NCBI GenBank assembly: GCA_949825025.1
Contig: OX463778.1
Location: forward strand, 53,570,364 to 53,634,363
From: Siphlonurus alternatus
Taxonomy: Eukaryota; Arthropoda; Insecta; Ephemeroptera; Siphlonuridae
DNA length: 64,000 nt
Direction: 5' to 3'
Part shown: one piece after another, positions 1-13,000 of the stretch
How positions within the stretch are numbered: the stretch's first letter is position 1
How the letters are laid out: each line of letters opens with the position of its first letter
Translations under genes and position numbers: made by a program
Notes under the pieces: generated by a model
What the model was told of the DNA's origin: nothing
What the model saw: only the letters and a program-made list of their open reading frames with translations
The model's database searches: none

Positions 1-955
1 CAAAAATTTTATATGTAATAAAAAAACATTACATTTATGTGTTGAAAAATTAGATTTATAGCTTCAAAATAAAACCAGATTTAACAAATTACCTGGTCAA
101 TATATATAAAAATTATATGTAGTATCAGTTAATTTAATATATCAGTTAATATAATAAATTATTACAATGATGGATGATTCTTTTTTAATTCTATATACAT
201 TCAACACTTTATATATTGTAATAAATTTTAGAGATACATCAAAATAACATTGAGTACTGTACGTTATTTATAAATACAAAATTTATAAATTGAAGTTTTT
301 TTGAACACTCGTATACTCAAATATTCCCCTTCAAAATGAAAGTTTCTAAACATTTTTTTTTATATAAATATATTATGAACTCACTTTTATTTTTGAAAGG
401 TGAAAAGAGACATTGAAATTACAACGTTGGCATGATATTGAGAGTGGATTTAGACAAGCTTTTTGAAAAGGAACGTGACACAGAGTTTGTGTCCTCCCTC
501 GGCCGGTATTTGCAAGTAGAAAGAGCCAAACGTTGTACTGCTCTCAGCTGATGGCCACTTGACAGGACGCCGCGAGGGTTGTTGGTAGGGGATGCTAATG
601 GACTCAGACAGCTGACGACCGCAATCCAACACCTCTAAAATATCGATGTCGGCTCTCATTGTAATGGCGGATCAGGTGTCATGTTGATTTTTTTTTAATT
701 TTTTAGAAAATAATGTAATTGCTATTGTTGTTTTTATTCTCTGATATGCAGTTATGTGTTACCGCTAGATGCAAAACAAATTATAAAATATACAAGGGCT
801 ATTTCTCCATCTCTAAACGTTATGTAGCAAATGTCCGTTGTCGTGTCTGTATCTCGCGGTCCAACTTGCAACCTCGATACCATCGGAAAGTTTTTACGAT
901 TTTCACTCAGCAATTAGGTCGTGTTAGTACTCCCCTCACGTCTCAAATTGTTATA

Positions 956-1211
956 ATTGCAGAAATGGATAGAAGGTGCAAAGTTATGCTAATCTCATTT
1001 CTTTCAGATTTTTTAGAGATTTTTAATTTTAAAAAATTATTAAAAGTACAGAGAGAAGTGTCACTTATTTAATAAAAGGATTCGATCTAAAAGGGTTGCA
1101 GGTTCAAACCCGACCTCGGCAAAACTTTTTAGCAATATTTCCTGGTCTCTAAATAATCTGAAAAATAAAAAAAATCAGAGTAACTTTGCACCCTCTATCC
1201 ATTTCTGCAAT
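956..1211. mobile_element. MITE-like inverted repeat, family of 34888
   Basis: The ends match: ATTGCAGAAATGGATAG at left and its complement CTATCCATTTCTGCAAT at right. Related copies lie at 34888-35208 and, degenerate, at 36717-36985. The middle carries GGTTCAAACCC, close to a tRNA B box. Confidence 0.7.
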
Positions 1212-4200
1212 AAAACTTTTTTTGAGGTCGATATTGTATTTGCATATATTTTTATTACACTTGTGAATGGGACAACTTTTCACCAACCACAATCAAAATA
1301 TAGCTTGTAATATAAATCGAAAGTTCATTCAATTATGTTTCCTGTTAATTCATTTACATTGAGAAGGTCCGCACTGTGCCCCGGAAACATAAAAACTGTC
1401 CGCTCTTCGCGTTCTTCTTTTTTTTATAGTTTAGTGACTTGAAAATAAACTTGTTGGACACTTTTCTTAGCGCGGAGAGTTGCCGGTTGTTTAAAGCGCA
1501 GTAACAACAACGAAATGTGGCAGCGAGTGTTGGTTACGCCCCCCAGCCGCCGCGCTTTGTTTTTCTATTGTTATTGTTATGAACATGATGAAACATTTTG
1601 TCCGCGCTTGCGAGATTACACATTATATGAAAATGTTATGTGGCTGTTTTTTTTTTTTAACGTTAGTAACTATTAAAAACACATTTTTATATCATGCCGA
1701 CATTTTTTAATAAATATTATGTAAAAAATAATAGTGTGGAATATTATTTTTTTTTGTTATTAAAATTCCATGTATCCGTATTTTAATTAAATAAATCGTG
1801 TTTGTTGTTGTTGAAATATAATAAGAATTATTTGTAATGGAAATAAATAACATATTTTCTTCCTTACTCATAATTAAAAATAAAAATATCTGTGAAAAGT
1901 TACTTTGTGTGTATTTTTCACCAGGCAGAAAAGTTACATAATACACAAAAACAATGACGACTCGGCAAAATGCACACTGCAGTGAGCATTGTTGTAATAA
2001 TGTAACTGCAATATATGCATGCAACAATTGTCACATTAGTATTCATCTTGTGTCATATTTATTGTAGTGTACTAAATTTTTTTAAATAATGTTAGTTCTT
2101 AGTAACATTTTTATATCATGCTTTTAGACATTTTTGTTAACATTTCTGAATAAATAATAAATCTATAAACATACTGGGGCGTGTCTATGGATCATATTTA
2201 CTGGTATTAAGACAGGTTATCGACCTTACTGTTAATTTATTGATTTAATTGATTATATTGTTTTATATTGATGTGATCTTTTCACAACTTCGTATTTGCG
2301 CCTTTTTATCATCTCACTATCAATGGATATACGCCCTTTTACAATTTACTTACCGTGCTCTTTTTACCGTTTACCATGACGACGATATATATTATGTACT
2401 TTAAAATTAAAATTTTTGTGTAAAAATACGAACTCTTAAAATATCTTGCAGCTAAAATATTTAATTATATTTTAACAGCAAACTGGTTGTAAAGAAATTT
2501 TGAATTTAAAAAAATACATTTCTAAATTACATGATTAGCAGTAGAAATGTTAATCGTTGAATTAAGCAGATTCCATTACCCGACTAAAGTGGATTTAGCC
2601 CTCCTCTATGCTCGGGTGAACTTTATCGGCTTCGCTACAATGTTCATCCTGGGAGGCAGGCAACCGGTCGGACCGAGCTGAACGGCGGGTTGCATACCCT
2701 CCAGGTGCTGCTTCGTCTTGTAGACTGATTTTCAGAAGCAAATTGAGGCATTTCTTGTGGATAATATATAATAAAATCCATGCTAGTTTATTGTGAATAC
2801 CTCTTCATTCGACAAAGAAGTATCAAAACTTAGTGTCATTTTAATTATCTATAAAACAATGTGAGCTTTTAATTTTCTCTCTTTAATATATTTTTCCCTA
2901 TGTTATACAATCCCATAATTAATAATTCATATATTAATCTTCATTTTCTTTTATAATTATACCACGAGAATCATCAGAGTATTGTTTGTTATAGAACTTT
3001 GTGTAGTTTTTATTAACTATAGGGAAGAAGTTATTCAAAAATGTTGTATGCATGAGTCTGGCGTTAATTAATGCGGTCGTGATGAATTCTCCCCCCCCCC
3101 CTGACATGCTAGTGGCGCCTCCGCGGGCGACATCGTTCAATTTGGCGCCGGCTCCAACCTAGCACTTTTACGACCGCGCGATGTAATATTAAAATGTCAA
3201 TCATACAATGTGACATGAGTTGTAATTTTATGTAACATATTTGTTTACATCGTTTATTTATTTAAATTACATTATTTTTACAATTAAATTCGTATCTATA
3301 GTGTTTTAAATTGTTATAGAAGAAATTTAATTGAAACTAAAAATAATTATAGAGCTTAATATTTTAACTGTTTGAAATAATCATCCCCCTTAGTTGTGGA
3401 TATTATTATGGAGCTTAATTTTGTAAAACAGTTGGCTGCTTACACAAAGCCATCGAGTCTTACTGTACATCCGAGTAAAGTATAACGCAGCGGCAATTAG
3501 GCTCGCACAACAACAGTATGTAAATGCGACTCTAGAGGCCCCTGCAGCGTATTAATTTAGGCAAGAAAAAGGATAATGGTCCTTTCTGCCGAATCTGCAT
3601 AAGTTTTCGTCGTAAACTTTCGTGAATGTTCGGACCAATGAGATGCGTTGTTACAAAATTTCAACCAATCATTAACGTTGTTTTGTAAGTCAATGTTCGA
3701 AGTTGTGTGATGGCTTCACCACAAGTTGTCTCTCAACGCCTCCGCACATATGCTGCATGTTAGCTAAGTATACGAATACGCAGGGGAATGCTGGCATTAT
3801 AAGTTCTATGAAACACTCAAATTGAGAACTATCCAACTATATTATAATTTGTTATTGTAAGTAATTTATATTTACATCAAACTTTCTTATAACAATTGAA
3901 TTGTTATTTACTGAATTAAATAACAAACTCAACTACTAATTCAAGATTTTAAGTTCTTCTTAGTTTATTCGCCATTATGCTCTCTATATACTCGTCTAAT
4001 TCCCTCCTATTTTAGAGGAAAAATACGTATTCTTTCCTCTTATTGAGCATAAAATAGTATATAGAAATATTGTCTCCATTTCATCCTCACTTTAAGCGAA
4101 GAGAAAATAAGATGTGTTTTTGAGTTAAAAAGATTAAACGTGTAAAGGATGAGTTGAAGACGAAATTTTTCAACTAAGGCTACATTTCAATTCAAATATA

Positions 4201-6655
4201 TTCTAAGTATATATTTTTCTATACATCCAGTGAAGTCAGAATTTAACAGTAGAATGTAATTATCTGTAAAATTACTATAGATGTTCATGAAAACGTATAA
4301 ATTTCCATTAACAAAATTGACACATTCTTGACGTAATATTTCATGAACGAACACAAATTTATTCCGTCCTAAAAGCCACTGACCGCACTGTCACAGCCCC
4401 ACATTTTTGTCCCCCTTGCGCAACTCTGCGGACATGATGGCTAATGGAGCGGAGTCTTGTGTAATGCACTCATTACCCCCTCGATGATTACGATTTTCTG
4501 CACTCAAAACTTAATTCCGAGTTGGCTTGCAGAAATGTCTTAAAACAATACGACGGTTATTATTATTCTGTGAGACCAAGAGTGGAATGTTTGTGTTCCA
4601 TTACTGAACTATAACAGAAGACCGCTGCTCTCTCTTGCCAGCTGTGTCTTCTCGCGACTAAAATACAAACTTGCTGCTCATACTACTTGGTTTTAAAATA
4701 CATAAAAACTATTCTTTTTTATAGTTTTTAAAGAGAGATGTACAACATTAAATTTAAACTAAAAAAAATCCGTGTGTGTTGACATGTAAAAATGTTGACA
4801 ACGAAAGTTGCATAAAAAACAAAGATGTATGAAAAAATTCTCAACTTTTCTTAAAAAAATATTGTTTTTGTTTTTCTTTTCTTAAACACCTTCCCAAGAC
4901 ATTTACACTTGCTTCTTTTAAAAATGAACATTTTATATGTGTGTGTTGTTTCGCAAATGGATGAAGGGAGAGAAAGTTGATGCGTGTTGGTGGTTTTATG
5001 TGAGCTGTGGTGCAAGTACTTCCATACTAGTAAACGCCGTGCATAACTATGACTTGGGAAGGAGGTAGTAGACCAGATTTTACGAGCACTTCACTCAAGC
5101 TGCTCCGGGATCATAAAGATCCGAGCTAGCTCAACTGCTGCAAATCTCAACCCCCCCCTCCTCAACCAAAACCTGGGTCCGTTATTCATTAAAACGCAAG
5201 CCAAGTGCTAGAAGTATATACTGATTTAAAAACACCCCTGGATTTTTTTTTTTTTTTACTTCAACATTTGAAATGTTTTATATGAGTAAGGAGTGCGAGT
5301 TTAATTTATATTTTTAGCTTGAAAAAGAGAAAACTCAATGAGGTTGAACTAAAGATACAGTTCATTTAACGTGGAGTGTGGCGTCACGTTTTCAAATTTC
5401 CATCGCAAAATGGTGATAAGTAAGTGCATTTCAAAATTTTCAACATAGAACTTTTTCTATTTGCAGCTTCATAGGGTTTTGAAGAAAACATTATTTACCC
5501 ACTAACATTAATGAAGTAAAAAATTATAATGGAGGGAATTAAAAATAATTGTTTATAAAAGTGTGAAGTAAACTCAATAAGAGAAACTTAAAAGATTAAT
5601 AGTACATTTTACTGATATTTTCTTGAAATCTCTCAATAACGTTTTATATCTCCCCTTTACTCCTAATATGTCGTTTCTTTAAAAGTGATGAAGACTTTTA
5701 GATCAAGTGTGGCTGTTTTTGGTGATTTGTCTTTTTATAGTTATAAAGAAAGTAAAAAAAAAAAAAAGTTGAAAACGTCGTCGAATGCACATTTGACACT
5801 TTACGTTTTTAAAATGAATGGTCCTTCTTCAATACTCTTGCTGTGAGGGTGTTGAAGTTGGTTAAGTTAGGGGAGAGCTACTTTAGTGCATCTTAAAACC
5901 CAGCACCGGTCGCACGTTTCCACTGCAACGATAGACATTAGAAAGAAGGGAAAAGTGTCGAAGGTGTGCGTGCCGAGCAAGAAAGTTTTCTTTACGCACC
6001 GCGTGGTCTTTTTTAACAAACGTCCCAGAGACCATTACTCTCTTTGTCAAGACTGCAAAGAGATTGCAGATAACACCTCCCCAACTTTCAGATGCAGACC
6101 AGTTTAGGGATTACATTAGAAATCTCAGCTCAAGGGCAATGCAAGAAAAGTAGTAGAGGCAATTAGAATGGATACTGAAATTTCATGCCGGAGTGGCGAT
6201 CATTTGAACCGTACAGATTAAGAATTAAACCATGTGATATACTGAACATACATTTCGTTGTAAAAAGTGGGGCTGCTAATATATATGGTCGCAGAAAGTA
6301 ATAATAACGTCCTTTCAAATTCTTCTTTTGAAAAAGATCAGTTTTGATATTTTAAATTTGTTTGGAGTTTATTAATCATCGTGTTTGTGGTTTGTATTAG
6401 ATATCTGACGTTTTACTTTATTAAATAATATGTCATCTATCTATTTGATGTTCTTTGTATCTTGGTATTTCATCAAACCCAAACAAATTTTATCTCCCTT
6501 TGAAGTTTCGTACATATATCTTTATATATATATATAATATAAATATATATAATTAGAGATATTTCTATATATTATACATAGAATTGCCCGTCGTTGCAAG
6601 TATTTTGTCTATTGAATTTAACTACATAGAAATTTAATACATTTTTTATATATTT

Positions 6656-6770
6656 ATTTCTCCACAGTTTTCTAACGCACAATTTGATCTTCTAAGTTAA
6701 AATTATAATTTCTCCACAGTTATTAACGTAAAATTTTAATAGTTGTATGAATTTCTCCACGGTTTTCTAA
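6656..6770 (+). repeat. Three TTTCTCCAC(A/G)G repeats before KIF26 exon A
   Basis: Near-identical blocks at about 6656, 6708 and 6751 each read TTTCTCCACAG or TTTCTCCACGG followed by TTTTCTAAC-like sequence. Two of them look like splice acceptors within 140 nt of the real one. Confidence 0.6.
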
Positions 6771-6795
6771 CTCAAATTTGGTCTTATGATTGCAG

Positions 6796-7029
6796 GTTAA
6801 AGTGATGCTGCGCGTCGCTAGTTCCGTAGTTGCCGACGCGTCCACCGGCGGCGCCACCACCGGATCTTCTTCTTCCTTCTTCAGTGTCGATACCAGACGA
6901 AAACAAGTGACCCTGTTCGACCCCGCGGCCTGTGGGGGCGCCTCTTCCGCCCCCGAGGACCGCCGAGTGGGCGTGGCGGCCCCCAAAATGTTCGCCTTCG
7001 ACGCCATTTTTACCTCCGATGAGTCTCAG
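6796..7029 (+). CDS. KIF26: KIF26 exon A: start of motor domain
   Basis: Acceptor TTGCAG ends at 6795 and donor GTAGAA starts at 7030. The exon is phase 0 at both ends and gives residues 1-78 of the visible protein, from [10 protein letters not shown] to the first motor strand end [11 protein letters not shown]. It is strongly GC-rich against AT-rich flanks. An internal ATG at 6805 is not the likely start, because family members carry the preceding Lys-Val residues within a longer N-terminal region. Confidence 0.93.
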
Positions 7030-10000
7030 GTAGAAAATATTTCCCCCAACATTCCTTCAAGAAGATTAAGACACGCTTTAAATTCGTGCGTCAATTTTTT
7101 TAAAACCCGTATTAGAGGCTTCAAGTGTTTCCCGGCGGGAAATTTTTTCCATAAGCCACCATGTTTAAAAATTCAATTTTTTTTCTCAGTAAATGTTAAA
7201 GCTATTAATTTGAAACCATCTCTTACCCCCCATTTAAGAGGTTTTCTAATAATGAATCAAGAGCTTATTTTCCTCTGATATATTTCCAAAAAAAAAAAAA
7301 AGCAATTTCGAGTTTTTTTACATAGGTTTGGATAGGACGGTGGGAACACTGCAAAATCAGCTGACTTGAAGCCTCTCGATCGGAAAATCAGAAGAAAAAA
7401 AAAAAATGCATAATGAGCGGATTTAAAAGTTTCGCGGTAAAATAAGGCTTGAACGTGATTGGCTAAGCCCATTAACATTGATGAAATCGGTGTGTATAGG
7501 AACGTTGATGTCCCCTATCCATCATTAGAGATGCCTTAGCGATGTGCTTCTGCCCTAATAAAACTAATTCCCTCCCCTCCGCAAACGTAATGACACTTCA
7601 TGTTTCAACTCTCCCTTCACTCAAAATCAGGAGTACCAACTTGATAAAGTACACAAATTTCTATCAATTTGTTGTACAGGATTTTTTTTATAAAAATCAT
7701 ACTTTTTAAAGGAAAAGTTTCAAATCCCTTGAAAGTTTGTATGTAGGATTAGTTGAAACATTACAAATCTGTAAGCTTCTGAAAGCTAGTTTATGTCTGG
7801 ATGCGGTTCATAGAACAAAACAAGAATGTTGCGTTTAAATTGATCCGACTTTTAGCACATAAAAATCCATACTACGCTCCATTTTATGTTTTTTTTTTAA
7901 ACCATGTCCAGTAATTTTATTTGATTTCACGTAATACTGCATAGCGCAGCAATCATATATCTCTACTGTAGATAGTAGAGCCCCTATTGGAAGTTAATGC
8001 CCTGGAATAATTCGCCTGCCATCTTCCCCCCGCACTGACAACAATGGACCAAGTTTCAATAAGTGACAATGGGGAGCACCAATTGTTGTTGCAAAGCTCT
8101 TTATTAACAATTAAACAAGCTGATATGTCCACACACACTGACCAGGATTAACTAGCCACTGTTATTGCAACTCCGTTTGTTTTTTGTACAATTACTGATT
8201 GGATGGTGACTAAAGAATAACAAGAATAAAAAAAAAAGAACCTGGAATGGATTGGAAATTGTTTTGTTAAATCGAGGGTGTATTGTTATGTGTTCTATTT
8301 TGAATCTTTTACATAAAAATTTACGATACATGGAATCTGAAATTGATGGTTATATGCGGCTGGTGACCAATTAATCTGCATGTTTAGTGCTAATTATCAA
8401 GTACATTAAAATTAACTACTGTGATTATTATTAATACATTGTTTTAAATATGCATACATATTATAGCTAGTACTAACTGATGTCATCATATTAATTTGCC
8501 ATTATTTAGTCGTAAATTTGTACAGATTTTAGTTAACCATTCAAATCAACTTTCGGTGGTGCACCAAAGACCAATTTCTTAACATTTTGGTAGCATTATT
8601 TGATAGCTACATGCATGCAGGGAAAAAAAATGAAATCAGAATATCTTAAATTAATTTTACAGTTGCAACATAATATATCACTCTATTATGTCATTTAAAC
8701 TGGTACAAAAATGTATATTATATAGTAAATGAAGCGTTGTAAACAACCTGATCTGCATCAAATTCATCCTCATATTTAGTAAACCTAATTACAATGTACA
8801 CTATTCCACCTCTATGAAATTGTACACCTTGCTTTAGGCGGTTGCTTTAGTTTGGAGGTTGAGCGTAGCGCAGTGCATTGACTGGTTCTCGTTAGATCAC
8901 TGAAGTCAAGCTACGCGTATGTCAAGCGTTGATGGGTGACCTTTTGAAGTAAAAATTACGTTTTGCTCCCTCACTGGAGTAAAATCATCTCGCTTTCCAC
9001 ACAGTGTGTGGTTATCCAGGCTTTGACTTTAGTCCATTGATAAAAAGTAGAGGTGTCCGTCCTGACTGAGGTTTTCCATGGTTCCCTCAGTCTCACCTCA
9101 GCGAATGCTAGGACGCGTAACAGGTCGTGGTCACCATCCTTTCTTTCCGATAATATTCCTATCTACCCCGCTTCGAGCTTCAAGCATTGTATCCTTGTAA
9201 AAAAATATTACCTTGTGATAATGTTGGTACCCCTGTTTTCACCGATGACGTCACTGTTTCAGAGCGAGGTTTGTGCGAGCGCCCTCACTGATGTCATCCA
9301 CGCGGTCATCAACGGCTCCGACGGCTGTCTCTTCTGCTTCGGACACGCGAGGCTCGGTGAGTTATACGGTCTATGTGGTGTCATGGTGTACTAGGTGACG
9401 GCCCCACTGGCACTTTAATTCGTGGAAAAATTTAACATTCGGAAGGAAATTCTAAAATAGAGGAAGCAACAAAAGCTTGTCAATTTTTGTTAGTGGAGAA
9501 CACCTCGGGATAGTACAAACGTCACGTCTGGGGGCTTGTCAATGAAGGCCCCGAACTTTATTGCAAGTTAAGATGCATGCTCTTTTACCACAAGCTGAAG
9601 CTAGAACTTCAGAAAATCATAGGCAATGTTCGATACAAATATTCAAATTTTAAAAGTATAATGTTAACATGCATATTAATATACACTCATGAAATACCAA
9701 AAAACATTTCATATAATTTTTAAATTAAGAACAATTGTTTACATGTATTTATAATGTAATGAAACGTGGCACAAAAATTGCTGTTATAAGAAATGAAAAG
9801 AATTTCTGGCACGAACGTTGTCGAAATGTAACATATTATCTTGTATTATATTATACAGAATACCTTTTTATAAAATATCGTGAGCGAAGAAAAAAAATGT
9901 ATGTTTGAATATTAAAATTTTAACAATACAACTTTGCGTTATTATTATATTAAAAAATGTAGCTCTCAAAGCCATTAAATTAAAAAGTATTATCAATTTT

Positions 10001-13000
10001 TTTTTTCGTTTTTTACTAAACATACATTATTATTTATAAATAATATAACTACAATGAATTTTATTATATAAAAATGAATATTTCATTAAAAAAAATATCA
10101 ACATTTTTTTGTAATAATATTTATAATAATTTTATAAATTAATAAAATAACACAACAAGAAGCACAAAATAAAAATATAAAACAATAATTTGATTTTCAC
10201 ACATTTTCTGAGATTGTTAGCTCATTATTTTTCAACCCCCCTCCCCTCTCATGACGCGTTTAATATGCGAGCAGGCTTGCTTATCAGAGGGCGCGTCATT
10301 AATAATGCACGCACAGCCGGTGGCGCCACGGTACGATCAAAAGAGGTAACACGAAACACTGGGAAACGGTCGCAAAACGTTTGGATGTACGTGATATAGA
10401 TGGAAGTTTAAATATTGTGAATTGTATTTTTAAATATCAGTTGGCTCAGGGTTGTGATTAATATTTCAGTAATTAAGATGTGGTGACTTGTTTTTCTAAC
10501 CTCCTTGGCTGGAAGCTACTTTTATGAGGTGCTTGTGAGGCCTCGCTGAGAGAGGATCATGCTAATCCGGCAATCATAATTTGCCATACAGCCCAACTGT
10601 TGCTAGTAACGTACTTGTAGTTTTACTTTTATTGTTGTTGTAACAAGATTATCAAATAATATTTCCCTTACCAACAACAAATTATCATTTCTCTCTGACA
10701 ATTCTGCATATTTTGTATTTCTCTAATTTCAAATTATTTATTGTATCCAAAAATTCCAGTTACAAAATAAACTACTTATATTGCATATATTATACATACA
10801 CACATCAATATATGGGTATAAGACACGTCATAAAAGAAACAAGTCAAACACTGCAACAATTAAAATTTGACATTAATACAATGTAAGAAAAATGCTATAA
10901 ATAAGAAACAATTTTACAGCAGATTTAATATATTTTAGTGATACTTGCAGAATAGTATACAATTTAATTTTTACAAGCGCACATAGGTTATTTATCTATT
11001 ATATTTCATTACTTATAAACATTAAATTTGAAGCATTCAATTCGTATCAGTATATAAACGTGTCATAAAATTTAAATTTAAAAAATACTTTTATAATCTG
11101 AAACGAGAATTTTTGCAAGTTGTTAATTTTTGCTCGTGTTTTGAACGTGTACGAATGATATTTACTGTTCATCAGTACACGGCCTTACATCAGAGTTTAA
11201 GAGAAAGAAAGGCAGATTGTGTTATTGCTTCTGACGGTGGACCGCGCGATTTGCTACTTCTCTCACTGCTATTATTATATCATTTTGAAGCTGCAAAAAA
11301 GAAACGAGATAGTTCCATCAGAGAAGAAAGGTTTTAAATAAAACATGTTCTAACTAAATAATAATTTCAAGAGAAGGGTAAAAAAAAAAAAATGGAATGA
11401 AAATATAAATATAATATGTAAGGGAATGTGTTGGGGGTATATGAAATTTGAGCTTACTGAGCCAGTTAAAATTTGATATAAAGCATGCATAGCAACACCC
11501 CTCTCACTTTTCCTTGCCATAATATTGTTGTTGTTTTCTAATTCATGTATGCTGCATGCATTGTTGAGTGGAATTTTACATCCGTGATACAAACGCTAAG
11601 AAAACAGCTTTGAAAAACAACATTTTTCTAACCTTTTTTTTTTAATATTTAATTTACCATTGTTATCAAATTTAAAAGTTGTTTTAATTAACTAAAAATA
11701 CAATGCTGTAAAACCGAGTGAAATAAGCCAAGCTCTTATAAAACTCTCGGATCCAAATTACAAGCTGGCCTTCTGTAAAAAACGTATCTGAATTATTTGA
11801 ATCATTACACATGCTAATTACTTCATTTATAAATATGCTTTTTTATATATAGAATTCAGACCATGTTAAATGTATACCTTCTGTAAGTTGAAAGCTGGAA
11901 AATATTTTACAAGCATATTTCGGTGAGTGAGATTGATTTGTTTAGTTGATTTAATTATCGCAAGCGAAGTAACACAAGAACGGGCGTACTAAATCCACTT
12001 AACTGCCACCATGTTGATTTTTGACTGGTTAATTTGCGAGATTGCGAGGGTGGGGGTTCGTGGACTTGCAGAGAGGGGTCGCTTAATTGAAGAATGTGAT
12101 GGTAAACGATTTTGTAAACAAAACATTTTTCTTAATTTAAAACTTATTTTTACAAGTTTATATCAATATGTCGCAGTTTAGTGCAAAATTTAATTTGCTA
12201 AATGAAGTTGCATTAGTACTATTACTTTTAAATTATAAGAAATCGAAAAGTGTTAGTCAATGTGAATTAAAACTTGTTTAACACAATTACTTTTAATTTA
12301 AAGAACGTGCAGCTAGACTAACGATTTGTTTTAATTAGTAGTAATAAAATTAACAAATCCAAAGTGAACCTTGTTTTGTATACTTTTGCCTTAACTATTT
12401 CTTACTTGTTTATTCAGATAAAAGATAATAAAATATATGTTATTTTACATAAAATTTTACAGTAAACCCTGAGAATTTAGAAATGGTAGACTGAGAACGT
12501 TAGATTGACATTAAGTAAACCTAATTTATTAGCAAAACATATTTATTAATTAGTAGAAAAATAAATTGAAGCTATAATATACATTTACAGTTAGAAAAAC
12601 ATCCATATCATACAGAACAATAAAAAAGTGAGAATAATAAATTTAATACGTAATTAATAATTTTTATATTGTTCATTGCATATTAAAGATGTATAAAAAA
12701 AAGCATAAAATTTAAAGTTAAATTTTTTATTAAATAATTGATATTTCCTCCGATTACTTACATGTAAAGCAATTGATAGATATTCGTAAATAGATGCTAA
12801 CAAATCAATTTATGGGTTCGCACATGGGACCTACCTCGGTCGTAAAGGGCCGGTCAGCACCAATCAATGTGAGATGCGTCCCCTGGGACCCACAGAGTGC
12901 AGTTTGAGCGTCCTAGGTCTCACTAAAGGCGAATTGAATGGAACGTTTACCCCATATTGTTCCAGCAATATATTACCTTTATGGCTACAGAAGAGAACGA

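Larger units (their letters stand above)
1..6795 (+). other. Upstream / 5' intron sequence of KIF26
   Basis: AT-rich, with no exon that fits the kinesin phase. It holds a degenerate inverted-repeat element (956-1211), a poly(C) run near 3091 and three acceptor-like repeats at 6656-6770. N-terminal exons of the kinesin are expected further upstream. Confidence 0.6.

Noticed and set aside
450..659. Minus-strand open frame of 69 codons in a GC-richer patch
   Set aside because: No recognisable domain, no clear splice signals and no neighbour to join; treated as chance.
719..1072. 117-codon plus-strand frame
   Set aside because: Runs into the MITE at 956-1211, is AT-rich and has no domain.
5886..6107. 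Plus-strand frame with CQDC that could be an N-terminal kinesin exon
   Set aside because: No acceptor/donor pair fits phase 0 of the next exon, and no similarity to KIF26 N-termini is recognised.
8873..8942. A functional 5S rRNA gene
   Set aside because: The 5' portion is missing, many substitutions are present and it continues into a SINE body.
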